Shown here in pieces: positions 7,849-16,036 of a DNA stretch of 64,000 nt. Origin of the DNA: Kitasatospora sp. NBC_01246 (lineage in GTDB: Bacteria > Actinomycetota > Actinomycetes > Streptomycetales > Streptomycetaceae); the NCBI RefSeq assembly GCF_036226505.1, contig NZ_CP108484.1:620001-684000 (forward strand), written 5' to 3'. Within the stretch, counting starts at the first letter, position 1. Each line of letters opens with the position of its first letter. Under the pieces are notes generated by a model. The model worked only from the letters and a program-made list of their open reading frames with translations, did no database searches and had not been told where the DNA came from. The translations under genes and the position numbers were made by a program.

Positions 7849-8380
7849 CAGCGTCCCCCGATGTTCCCCGTGCCGATCTTCCGATCGCCGCGAAGTCTAC
7901 GGCGCCCGCCCCCTGGCCGGTATGACGGGCGGTCGCCGCCGGGGGGCCTCGGACCGACGGTTCCGGCACCGGGCGGACGCGCCGTCGCGGCCCCGCCCGG
8001 CGACGACGACGCGGGGCCGCTTGGCGTGATTGATTGTGATTCGTCAGGCCGATTTCCGAGCATGGGCGCGCAGTGCAGCTGACTCGTCACGGGGTGTATC
8101 GCAATGACACGTCAAGGGTCGATAGTGGGTGTCGCATTGACAACGGTCTGGCAACAGGGCTGGACCGGCTCGAACGGCTGATGAACACTGAGCCATCAGA
8201 AGACGCCACAAGATGATTCGTTCCTGCTAGATTTGCGCATATTCGCGCAGCAAGTCGCAGTCTCTCCGTCGGTCGAGCAGGTCTGACGACGGTCCTCCCA
8301 GAAGCCCGGATGCGACGTTCCGTGGCTCGAAGAACACGTCCGGCACCCGGCATCGCCCCCGGGGCCAGAGGAGGTCTCCC
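7849..8380. promoter_or_regulatory. Divergent promoter region of LysR gene and sugar ABC operon
   Basis: This 532-bp gap has no supported gene. The part from 8030 is notably AT-rich. It contains a near-direct repeat, GTGTATCGCAATGACA at 8094-8109 and GTGTCGCATTGACA at 8129-8142, and an inverted repeat TGCGC-N6-GCGCA near 8234-8249. The CGCA/TGCG cores resemble the motifs upstream of nagA and the SIS gene. A TTGACA at 8137 has no convincing -10 partner. The features fit an operator-rich promoter for the transporter operon. Confidence 0.5.
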
Positions 8381-9655
8381 ATGAAGAACCGCGCGCTCAC
8401 GCTCCTGTCCGCCTGTACGGTCGGCGCGCTCGCCCTCACCGCCTGCGGCAGCAGCGGCGGCGACAGCGCGTCAGCGGACGGCACGGTCACCCTCAAGCTG
8501 GTGGCGGCCGACTACGGGGACAAGGCGAGCAACAGCTCCAAGGCCTACTGGGACGACGTCGCCCAGCGCTTCCAGGCCGCCAACCCCAAGATCAGGATCG
8601 ATGTCCAGGTCGTGAACTGGAACGACATCGACAAGCAGGTCAAGACGATGATCCAGAGCGGCAACGAGCCCGACATCCTGCAGACCGGCGGGTACGCCGA
8701 CAAGGTCACGGACGACCTGCTCTACAAGGCCGACGACGTCATCTCGATGGCCACCAAGGCCAACCTCATCTCCACCTTCGCCTCGGCCGGCGAGGTCAAC
8801 GGCGTCCAGTACGGCATACCGTTCGTCTCCTCGGCCCGCGCGTTCTTCTACAACAAGGCCCTGTTCACCCAGGCCGGCATCACCGAGGCCCCCAAGAGCT
8901 GGGACGACGTCAAGAAGGACGCCGAGCTGATCAAGGCCAAGGTCCCCGGCGTCACCCCGTACGCGCTCCCCCTCGGCCCGGAGGAGGCCCAGGGCGAGAG
9001 CGCGATGTGGGAGTTCGGCAACGGCGGTGCCATCACTGACGATTCGGGCAACTACACGCTCAACAGCGCGGCCAACGTCGACACCTTCAAGTGGCTGAGG
9101 ACCAACCTGGTCGACCCCGGCCTGACCTACGCCAACCCGGCCACCACCGACCGCAAGACCGCCTTCGCGGACTTCGCCGCGGGCAAGGCCGCCATGCTCA
9201 ACGGCCACCCGTCCCTGATCCAGATGGCCGCCGACGGCAAGGTCGACTACGGCGTCGCACCGATCCCCGGCAAGGGCGGCGCGCTCAAGTCCACCCTCGG
9301 CGTGGCCGACTGGACGATGGCCTTCAAGAAGAACGGCCACAAGGAGCAGATCAAGCAGTTCCTGGACTTCGCGTACTCCAAGGAGAACACGCTGAAGTTC
9401 GACGAGCTCTACAACCTCATGCCCGTCACCCAGGACACCCTGACCGAGATGACGGCCAGCGGCAAGCACAAGGACCTGGAGCCGTTCTTCGCGCTGCTCC
9501 CGCAGGCCAAGTTCTACCCGCTCGGCAAGACCAGCTGGGACACCGTCTCCGCCGAGATGAAGAAGACCATCGGCACCGCCGTCAAGGAGGACCCGGCCAA
9601 GGTGCTGGGCGACCTGCAGAAGAAGGCCGAAGCCGCGGCCGCCGACACCAAGTAG
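8381..9655 (+). CDS. Sugar ABC transporter substrate-binding lipoprotein (aminosugar block)
   Basis: A 424-residue extracytoplasmic solute-binding protein of family 1. The N-terminus MKNRALTLLSACTVGALALTAC is a lipoprotein signal with the lipobox LTAC, so the protein is anchored outside the membrane. The mature part has the type-1 binding fold: WNDIDKQVKTMIQSGNEPDILQTGG, YGIPFVSSARAFFYNKALF and FADFAAGKAAMLNG. The ATG follows a GGAGG. It heads an operon with two permeases and a ROK kinase, so it probably delivers an aminosugar or an oligosaccharide containing one. The ligand is inferred from the neighbours. Confidence 0.9.
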   Translation: MKNRALTLLSACTVGALALTACGSSGGDSASADGTVTLKLVAADYGDKASNSSKAYWDDVAQRFQAANPKIRIDVQVVNWNDIDKQVKTMIQSGNEPDILQTGGYADKVTDDLLYKADDVISMATKANLISTFASAGEVNGVQYGIPFVSSARAFFYNKALFTQAGITEAPKSWDDVKKDAELIKAKVPGVTPYALPLGPEEAQGESAMWEFGNGGAITDDSGNYTLNSAANVDTFKWLRTNLVDPGLTYANPATTDRKTAFADFAAGKAAMLNGHPSLIQMAADGKVDYGVAPIPGKGGALKSTLGVADWTMAFKKNGHKEQIKQFLDFAYSKENTLKFDELYNLMPVTQDTLTEMTASGKHKDLEPFFALLPQAKFYPLGKTSWDTVSAEMKKTIGTAVKEDPAKVLGDLQKKAEAAAADTK

Positions 9656-9674
9656 GCGCCCCGGCCCCCCGACC

Positions 9675-9717
9675 GCGGGGGCGGCGGACCGCCCTGACTC
9701 AGCGCCGCCGCCCCCGC
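9675..9717 (+). terminator. Intra-operon hairpin after the binding-protein gene
   Basis: Perfect 13-bp GC-only arms (GCGGGGGCGGCGG and complement) lie between the binding-protein gene and its permeases. Such hairpins often attenuate transcription or protect the upstream mRNA so that the binding protein is made in excess. Confidence 0.6.
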
Positions 9718-9776
9718 ACCACCACCGTCCCGCTCCGTGCGGCACCCAGGCCGCACGCGCACGGAAGGCGCCTCCG

Positions 9777-10715
9777 GTGTCCCTCAACCCCTCCCGCACC
9801 AAGGCGGCCGGGCCGGCCCCCAGCCCGAAGGCCTCCCGCCGACGCGGCCTCGACCGCCTCGGCCCGCTCCCCTGGATCGGCCCCGCCGTCCTGCTGATCA
9901 TCGCCGTCGTCCTGTGGCCCGTCTACGAGATGGTCCACACCTCGTTCCAGCGGATCAGCACCAGCGGCTTCGTCCGCGGCTCGGCCGGCTTCGACAAGTA
10001 CCGCAAGCTCTTCGACGAGACCGATCTCGGACACGTCCTGACCGCCACCGTCGTCTGGACCGTGGTCGTCGTCAGCATCACCATGGTCGCCTCACTGGCC
10101 CTCGCCCAGCTGTTCAACCAGCAGTTCCCCGGCCGCCGCCTCACCCGCTGGGCGCTGATCGCGCCCTGGGCGGCGTCCGTCCTGATGACCGCCATCGGCT
10201 TCAAGTGGATGCTCAACCAGACCGCCGGCGTCCTCAACACCGCGATGGTCGACCTCGGGATCATCGACGGCCCCAAGGACTGGCTCGGCGACCCGTCCAC
10301 CGCCTGGCCGTGGATGATGTTCGTGGCGATCTTCGTCTCGCTCCCCTTCACCACCTACACCCTGCTCGCCGGTCTGCAGACCGTGCCCGCGGAGCTCTAC
10401 GAGGCGGCGGAGGTCGACGGCGCCGGCACCTGGCGCACCTACCGCCTGATCACCCTGCCGCTGCTGCGCCCGGCCTTCCTCGTCGGTGTCGTCATCAACC
10501 TGATCAACGTCTTCAACTCCTTCCCCATCATCTGGGGCATGACGCAGGGCGGGCCGAGCAGCGACACCGCCACCACCACCGTCTTCATGTACCAGCTGAA
10601 GAACACCGACATCGGCGAGAGCGCGGCCATGTCCGTCGTCAACTTCGCCCTGGTCGTCGTCATGGTGCTGCTCTTCCTCAAGGTCAGCCGCTGGAACGAG
10701 GAGGAGAACCGATGA
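9777..10715 (+). CDS. Sugar ABC transporter permease (MalF/UgpA type)
   Basis: A 312-residue inner-membrane permease with six predicted hydrophobic segments; the first is at WIGPAVLLIIAVVLWPVYEM. The conserved EAA loop that contacts the ATPase is seen as ELYEAAEVDGAGTWRTYRLITLPLL. The start is GTG with GGAAGG about 9 bases upstream. The stop overlaps the next start in ATGA. No ATPase gene lies nearby; Streptomyces transporters of this type use the shared ATPase MsiK. Confidence 0.9.
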   Translation: MSLNPSRTKAAGPAPSPKASRRRGLDRLGPLPWIGPAVLLIIAVVLWPVYEMVHTSFQRISTSGFVRGSAGFDKYRKLFDETDLGHVLTATVVWTVVVVSITMVASLALAQLFNQQFPGRRLTRWALIAPWAASVLMTAIGFKWMLNQTAGVLNTAMVDLGIIDGPKDWLGDPSTAWPWMMFVAIFVSLPFTTYTLLAGLQTVPAELYEAAEVDGAGTWRTYRLITLPLLRPAFLVGVVINLINVFNSFPIIWGMTQGGPSSDTATTTVFMYQLKNTDIGESAAMSVVNFALVVVMVLLFLKVSRWNEEENR

Positions 10716-11611
10716 CCCAGCAGACCCTCACCGAGCCCCGTACCGCGCAGCGCCGGCGCCGGCCCGCCGCCCCGGCCGCGCCGCCGGCCGGCCGGCGCTT
10801 GCGCCCCCGGACCATGGTCGTCGCGGCCACCGCCTGGCTGCTGGCCGCCGTCTTCCTGCTGCCCTACGCGCAGATGGTGATCACCGCGCTGCGCCCGGCC
10901 GACGAGCTGCGCGACAACACCTACCTCCCGGAGCACTTCGCCTGGTCCAACTTCGTCGACGTCTGGCGCGAGTCCAACCTCGGCTCGAACCTGCGCGTCA
11001 CCCTGCTCGTGGCCGGCGGGTCCACCGTGCTGGTCCTGCTGGTGGCGCTGCCCGCCGCGTACTACACGGCCCGGATGACCTTCCGCGGACGCAAGCTCTT
11101 CCTGCTGCTCGTGCTGGTCACCCAGATGTTCCAGCCGACGTCGCTCCTGGTGGGCCTCTACCGCGAGTTCTACCAGCTGGACATGCTCAACTCGGTCTGG
11201 ACGCTGATCCTCTGCAACGCCGCCTTCAACCTGGCGTTCGCGATCTGGATCCTCAGCGCCTACATCGGCTCCATCCCGGTGGCGCTGGAGGAGGCGGCCA
11301 TGATCGACGGTCTGAGCCGGTTCAGGGCGCTCCTGCGCGTCACGCTCCCGCTCGCGCTGCCCGGGGTCGTCACCGCCGTGATCTTCACCTTCATCGCGGC
11401 CTGGAACGAGTTCGTCATGGGCCTGACCCTGTCCACCGTGCCCGACAGCCAGCCGCTCACCGTCGGCATCAACAGCTTCGTCGGCAACTACACCGTGCAG
11501 TGGAACTTCCTGTTCGCCGGGTCGATCGTCGCCATCCTCCCGGTCGTGGTGCTATTCGCCTTCATCGAGCGCCAGGTCGTCTCCGGATTGACCGCCGGAT
11601 CCGTGAAGTAG
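10712..11611 (+). CDS. Sugar ABC transporter permease (MalG/UgpE type)
   Basis: A 299-residue partner permease. A basic, Pro/Arg-rich N-terminus is followed by the first membrane segment MVVAATAWLLAAVFLLPYAQM. The EAA motif reads ALEEAAMIDGLSRFRALLRVTLPLALPG, and the final helices end at QVVSGLTAGSVK, the usual MalG-type terminus. The ATG overlaps the preceding stop by 4 bases, which implies translational coupling and equal subunit amounts. Confidence 0.9.
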   Translation: MTQQTLTEPRTAQRRRRPAAPAAPPAGRRLRPRTMVVAATAWLLAAVFLLPYAQMVITALRPADELRDNTYLPEHFAWSNFVDVWRESNLGSNLRVTLLVAGGSTVLVLLVALPAAYYTARMTFRGRKLFLLLVLVTQMFQPTSLLVGLYREFYQLDMLNSVWTLILCNAAFNLAFAIWILSAYIGSIPVALEEAAMIDGLSRFRALLRVTLPLALPGVVTAVIFTFIAAWNEFVMGLTLSTVPDSQPLTVGINSFVGNYTVQWNFLFAGSIVAILPVVVLFAFIERQVVSGLTAGSVK

Positions 11612-11747
11612 CCCGCCGGCCCGCACCCGCCGACCGTCGAGGACCGGCGGTCGGCAGGCCGCTGTGACCACCCCCCGAGCACCAGGGAGCCCACCGTGCC
11701 CGAGAGCAGTACGAGAGCCCGTCACCCCGTCGCATCGGAGGCGCGCG

Positions 11748-12713
11748 ATGGCTGAGCACGCCCGGCCCGACGAGTGCGTCATCGCCCTGGACGTGGGCGG
11801 CACCGGGATGAAGGGGGCGCTGGTCGACCGGCGGTCGGGCGTCCTGCTCACCGAGCGGCGCCGCACGCCCCGGGCGGCCGGGCCCGAGGCCGTCGTCGAC
11901 GCCGTCACGGCGGCCCTGCGGTCCCTCGCCGGCCAGGCCGCGGACCTCGGACTCACCGTCCGCCAGGCCGGGGTGGTCGTCCCCGGCATCGTCGACGCCG
12001 AGCGGGCCGTGGCCGTCTACGCCGCCAACCTCGGCTGGCGCGACCTGCCGCTGGCCGCCCTGCTCGAAGAACGCACCGGACTGCCGGTCACGCTGGGCCA
12101 CGACGTACGGGCCGGCGGCCTGGCGGAGGTCCGGCTGGGCGCCGCGCGGGGCGCCCGGGACGCGCTGTTCGTCGCGATCGGCACCGGCATCTCGGCCGCG
12201 ATCGTCCACGACGGCCGGCTGCTGACCGCCGGCGGCTACGCGGGCGAGCTCGGCCACCTCGTCGTCGAACCGGACGGCCGGCCGTGCCCCTGCGGCGCCC
12301 GGGGCTGCCTGGAGACCATCGCCTCCGCGGCGGGCATCGCCGCGGCCTACAGCGCCCGCACCGGCCGGCCCGTCCACGGCGCCGCCGAGGTCGCCGCCCT
12401 GCTCGCCGAGGGGGACGAGGCCGCACTGGCCGTCTGGCAGCGCGCCGTCCACGGGCTGGCGACCGCGCTCACCACCGCCGTGACGCTGCTCGCCCCCGAG
12501 GTCGTCGTCCTCGGCGGCGGGCTCGCCGAGTCGGACGGCCTGCTGCTGGACCCGCTGCGGGCCGGCCTCGACCGGAGACTGACGTTCCACCGGCGCCCCC
12601 GCCTGGTGGCCGCCGCGCTGGGCGACGAGGCGGGCTGCCTCGGCGCCGGGCTGCACGCCTGGGACACGGTGGACCGGCTGGGAACAGCGCTGGGCGCTCC
12701 CGACCGTCACTGA
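11748..12713 (+). CDS. ROK family sugar kinase
   Basis: A 321-residue ROK kinase that phosphorylates a hexose or N-acetylhexosamine with ATP. The ATP-binding loop is canonical (ALDVGGTGMKGALV), with the catalytic Asp in LGHDVRAGGLAE, the GTGISAAIV phosphate-2 region and the zinc motif CPCGARGCLETIAS. I chose the ATG at 11748 because GGAGG stands 6 bases upstream and the ROK fold begins directly after; the longer frame from 11664 adds unrelated residues. It follows the permeases by 136 bp and is paralogous to the ROK protein at 2336-3316. GalNAc or GlcNAc kinase activity (AgaK/NagK-like) is inferred from context. Confidence 0.87.
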   Translation: MAEHARPDECVIALDVGGTGMKGALVDRRSGVLLTERRRTPRAAGPEAVVDAVTAALRSLAGQAADLGLTVRQAGVVVPGIVDAERAVAVYAANLGWRDLPLAALLEERTGLPVTLGHDVRAGGLAEVRLGAARGARDALFVAIGTGISAAIVHDGRLLTAGGYAGELGHLVVEPDGRPCPCGARGCLETIASAAGIAAAYSARTGRPVHGAAEVAALLAEGDEAALAVWQRAVHGLATALTTAVTLLAPEVVVLGGGLAESDGLLLDPLRAGLDRRLTFHRRPRLVAAALGDEAGCLGAGLHAWDTVDRLGTALGAPDRH

Positions 12714-13139
12714 CCGGGCCGCCGTACCGGCACCCCTCCGACCCCCCGCCCCGCCCCTGCCCGCGCCGCTCGTCCGGCAGGACCCGGCGCGGCCTCGCGG
12801 GGTCCGCGGGCGCGCGCCCGGACCTCAGGTGAATCTGCGATCAATACTGTCGCAAAACCTCACTCTTGACTCATGGACAATCACGCCCTCCGAGGCGGCG
12901 AACGGCATCGTTCGGCGATCGCTCCCCGCTCCACGCCCGGGCGATCGCCCCAGCTCACGCGCCATGCAACGGTGTTGATCCGATGGACGGGCGGTCGAGA
13001 GCGGATCGCGAGAGAACTTCAGCATGCGCACTTCAAAGTCGGCATCAGGCCGCACCACCCTGGTATCAAATGCTTGAAGATGCTTAAATGTGCATCATCT
13101 AGCTCAGCTTTCATCAGATGATCTTGAAAGGGGTCAGCA
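12714..13139. promoter_or_regulatory. Promoter/operator region upstream of the SIS-kinase-aldolase operon
   Basis: This 426-bp gap has no supported gene and is strikingly AT-rich near its ends. It holds TCTGCGATCA (12834-12843) inside an inverted repeat TGCGA-N9-TCGCA (12836-12854). It also has GATGC-N8-GCATC (13079-13096), and CTTTCA...TGAAAG (13108-13130), which ends on the GAAAGG ribosome binding site. The CTTTCA arms recall AgaR-type operators of the DeoR family. A repressor bound at the last site would block the start region. Confidence 0.5.
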
Positions 13140-14024
13140 ATGACGCACGTAGAGGCAGAGATCGCCGACCAGCCGCAGTGCTGGGCGCGCGCGGCGGCAC
13201 TGGCCGCGGCCGGCCACCCCGCCCTGCCCGGCGCGGGCGAGCGGGTCGCCGTCGTCGGGTGCGGGACGTCGTACTTCATGGGCCAGGCGTACGCCGCCCT
13301 GCGCGAGTCCGGCGGCCAGGGCGTGACCGACGCGTTCGCCGCGTCCGAGTTCCCGACCGGCCGCTCCTACGACCGCGTGATCGCACTCACCCGCTCCGGC
13401 ACCACGACCGAGGTACTGGAACTGCTCGACGGCCTGCGCGGAAAGGTCCGGACCAGTGCGATCACGGCGGATCCGAACACGCCCGTCATGTCGGCCGCGG
13501 ACGACGTCGTCGTCCTGGACTTCGCCGACGAGCGGTCCGTCGTGCAGACGCGCTTCGCCACCACCGCGCTGACGTTCCTGCGCGCGCACCTGGGCCTGCA
13601 CACCGAGGCGGTGGAGGAGGACGCCCGCCGCGCCCTGGCGGAGCCCCTGCCGGCCGGCCTGGTCGAGTGCGGCCAGTTCACCTTCCTGGGGCGCGGCTGG
13701 ACGGTCGGCCTGGCCAACGAGGCCGCGCTGAAGATGCGCGAGGCGGCCCTCGCCTGGACCGAGTCGTACCCGGCCATGGAGTACCGCCACGGCCCGATCA
13801 GCATCGCCGCGCCGTCCACCGCCACCTGGATGCTCGGCGACGCCCCGGTCGGCCTCGCCGAGCAGGTCGACTCGACCGGTGCCCGCTGGATCGAGGGCCG
13901 GCTCGACCCGCTGGCCGAGCTGGTCCGCGTGCACCGCCTCGCCGTCGCCGTCGCGGCGGCCAAGGGCCTCGACCCCGACCAGCCGCGCAACCTGACGCGC
14001 TCCGTGATCCTCGCCGACGCGTGA
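13140..14024 (+). CDS. Double-SIS-domain sugar-phosphate isomerase/deaminase (AgaS/GlmS-C-like)
   Basis: A 294-residue protein with two SIS domains. The first carries the phosphosugar loop TRSGTTTEVLE; the second has NEAALKMREAALAWTESYPAMEYRHGP, the GlmS/AgaS signature with its catalytic Glu and His. AgaS converts galactosamine-6-P to tagatose-6-P plus ammonia; related proteins deglycate fructosamine-6-P. The length is shorter than E. coli AgaS (about 380 aa) but fits SIS-only enzymes of this type. It heads a tight operon with a sugar-phosphate kinase and a class II aldolase, which supports the GalN-6-P deaminase/isomerase role by context. Confidence 0.82.
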   Translation: MTHVEAEIADQPQCWARAAALAAAGHPALPGAGERVAVVGCGTSYFMGQAYAALRESGGQGVTDAFAASEFPTGRSYDRVIALTRSGTTTEVLELLDGLRGKVRTSAITADPNTPVMSAADDVVVLDFADERSVVQTRFATTALTFLRAHLGLHTEAVEEDARRALAEPLPAGLVECGQFTFLGRGWTVGLANEAALKMREAALAWTESYPAMEYRHGPISIAAPSTATWMLGDAPVGLAEQVDSTGARWIEGRLDPLAELVRVHRLAVAVAAAKGLDPDQPRNLTRSVILADA

Positions 14025-14082
14025 CCCCCACCGTCCAGGTCACCGCTTCCGGGCGCACCGCAGCGGCAGGGAGGCAGCCGTC

Positions 14083-15000
14083 GTGATCGTGACCGTCACG
14101 CCCAACCCGGCGCTCGACATCACCTACACCCTCGCCGCGCTGCGGCCGCACGAGAGCCACCGCGTGGAGACCGTCCACGAGCAGGCCGGTGGCAAGGGCG
14201 TCAACGTGGCCCGGGTGCTGCACGCCCTGGGGCGGCGGACCACGGCGGTCCTGCCGCTCGGCGGGGCCGCGGGCAACGCCGTCAAGGCCGACCTCGACCG
14301 GTCGGGGATCGTCCATCTGACGATCCCGCTCACCGGCGCGGCGACCCGGCGGACGATCGCCGTCGTGCACGACGGCGACGCCACGATGCTCAACGAACCC
14401 GGGCCGGAACTGTCCGCGCTCCAGTGGACCGCGCTCCGCGCGGGGGTGGCGAGCCTGGTGCCGGCCGCCCGGGCCCTGGTGCTGTCAGGCAGCCTGCCCC
14501 GGGGCGTTCCGCCGGGCGGCTACGCCGAGTTGGTGCGGCTCGCCCGCGACCGGGGCGTCCCGGTGATCCTCGACGCCGCCGGCCCGGCGCTCACCGAAGC
14601 CCTCGACGCCCGGCCGACGATCATCAAACCGAACGTCGCCGAACTGCGGGAGGTCACCGGGACGGACGATCCGCCGACGGCCGCCCGGGCGCTCGTGCGG
14701 GCGGGCGCCGGAACGGTCGTCGCCTCCCTCGGACCGGACGGGCTGCTGGCCGTCGACCCGGCCGGAGCCTGGCGGGCCTTCCTCCCGGCGGACGCCGGCA
14801 TCAGCGGCAACCCCACCGGAGCCGGGGACTCCGTGGTGGCCGCCCTCGCCGTCGGCCTCGCCGAACGCGCCCCGCTGCCGGTCGCGCTGACCCGGGCCGT
14901 CGCGCTGTCGGCCGCCACCGTCCAGGCCCGCTACGCCGGCATGTTCGACCGCGACGGCTACCGGCGTCTGCTCCCCCAGGTCCAGGTCGTCCCGGCCTGA
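14083..15000 (+). CDS. PfkB-family hexose-phosphate kinase (tagatose-6-P / fructose-1-P kinase)
   Basis: A 305-residue kinase of the LacC/FruK branch of the PfkB family. Visible motifs are NPALDITY at the N-terminus, GGKGVNVARVLHALG (PfkB signature 1) and NPTGAGDSVVAALAVG (signature 2, with the catalytic Asp). These enzymes phosphorylate tagatose-6-P or fructose-1-P at the free end to give the 1,6-bisphosphate. The GTG start is preceded by AGGGAGG. Its position between an AgaS-like gene and a class II aldolase favours tagatose-6-phosphate as substrate. Confidence 0.88.
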   Translation: MIVTVTPNPALDITYTLAALRPHESHRVETVHEQAGGKGVNVARVLHALGRRTTAVLPLGGAAGNAVKADLDRSGIVHLTIPLTGAATRRTIAVVHDGDATMLNEPGPELSALQWTALRAGVASLVPAARALVLSGSLPRGVPPGGYAELVRLARDRGVPVILDAAGPALTEALDARPTIIKPNVAELREVTGTDDPPTAARALVRAGAGTVVASLGPDGLLAVDPAGAWRAFLPADAGISGNPTGAGDSVVAALAVGLAERAPLPVALTRAVALSAATVQARYAGMFDRDGYRRLLPQVQVVPA

Positions 15001-15031
15001 CCACCCACCCTCACCCCGAGAAGAGTCCGCC

Positions 15032-15916
15032 ATGCCTCTCAGCACCACGGGCGAACTGGTCGCCGAAGCCGCCGCGCGGCGCGGCGCCGTCGCCGCGTTC
15101 AACGTCATCACCCTGGAACACATCGAGGCCGTCGTCGCCGCCGCCGAGGCCACCGGGGAGCCGGTCATCCTCCAGGTGAGCGAGAACGCCGTGAAGTTCC
15201 ACGGCGGCCGCCCGCACCCGATAGCCGCGGCCGCCGTCAGCGCCGCGCGCCGCAGCGGCGCCCGGGTGGCACTGCACCTCGACCACGTGAAGAGCGAGGC
15301 GCTGCTGCGCGAGGCCGCGGACTGCGGATTCAGCTCCGCCATGTTCGACGCCGCGCACCTGTCCTACGGGGAGAACGTCGCCGCCACCCGCCGGGCCGCC
15401 GACTGGGCCCACGCCAACGGCCTCTGGCTGGAGGCCGAACTCGGCGAGGTGGGCGGCAAGGACGGCACCGGGCCGCTGAGCGCCCACGCCCCCGGGGCCC
15501 GCACCGATCCCGACGAGGCCCGGCGCTTCGTGGCCGAGACCGGCATCGACGCGCTCGCCGTCGCCGTCGGCAGCTCGCACGCCATGACCACCCGCGACGC
15601 GACGATCGACCACACCCTGCTCGCCGCGCTGCACCACGCCCTGGACCTCCCCCTCGTCCTGCACGGCTCCTCCGGCGTCAGCGACCCGGAACTCCAGCGC
15701 GCGATCCGGGTCGGCATCAGCAAGGTCAACATCGGCACCGCCCTGAGCATCGCCATGACCGGCGCGATCCGGTCCCACCTGCACGGCGACCCCAACGGCG
15801 TGGACCCGCGCCACTACCTCGCGGCCGGCCGCGAGGCCGTCACCGACACCACCGCCCAGCTCCTGACGACCGTCGGCGCGGCGGACCGGGGCGGCGTCCC
15901 GGTCTCCAGCGGCTGA
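15032..15916 (+). CDS. Class II ketose-1,6-bisphosphate aldolase (tagatose/fructose)
   Basis: A 294-residue zinc-dependent aldolase. AAFNVITLEHIEAVVAAAE opens the barrel, HLDHVKS carries the catalytic Asp and first zinc His, EAELGEVGG follows, and LHGSSGVSD with KVNIGTALS form the phosphate-binding end. It cleaves tagatose- or fructose-1,6-bisphosphate to dihydroxyacetone phosphate and glyceraldehyde-3-phosphate. It is the last gene of the three-gene operon and is followed by a strong hairpin. Similarity to the KbaY/GatY group is likely given the neighbours. Confidence 0.9.
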   Translation: MPLSTTGELVAEAAARRGAVAAFNVITLEHIEAVVAAAEATGEPVILQVSENAVKFHGGRPHPIAAAAVSAARRSGARVALHLDHVKSEALLREAADCGFSSAMFDAAHLSYGENVAATRRAADWAHANGLWLEAELGEVGGKDGTGPLSAHAPGARTDPDEARRFVAETGIDALAVAVGSSHAMTTRDATIDHTLLAALHHALDLPLVLHGSSGVSDPELQRAIRVGISKVNIGTALSIAMTGAIRSHLHGDPNGVDPRHYLAAGREAVTDTTAQLLTTVGAADRGGVPVSSG

Positions 15917-15975
15917 CGGACGGCGGCCGGCCCGGCCCGTGGACGGCGGGAGGGCGCGGGAGGGCGCACCGGACA

Positions 15976-16008
15976 GGGCCGCGACGGCCGGACAGGCCGT
16001 CGCGGCCC
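15976..16008. terminator. Strong hairpin between the aldolase and ROK repressor genes
   Basis: Perfect 14-bp arms (GGGCCGCGACGGCC and complement) around a 5-nt loop lie between two convergent genes. Confidence 0.75.
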
Positions 16009-16036
16009 CTCGGCGTGCTTCCCCGCCCCGGCCTCC

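Noticed and set aside
8137..8165. TTGACA as a sigma-70 -35 box upstream of the transporter operon
   Set aside because: No TAnnnT box is found at 16-18 bp spacing; the hexamer is part of a direct repeat instead.
2336..15916. DasR (dre) sites in the aminosugar block
   Set aside because: I looked for TGGTCTAGACCA-like palindromes in front of nagA, the transporter and the SIS operon and found none.
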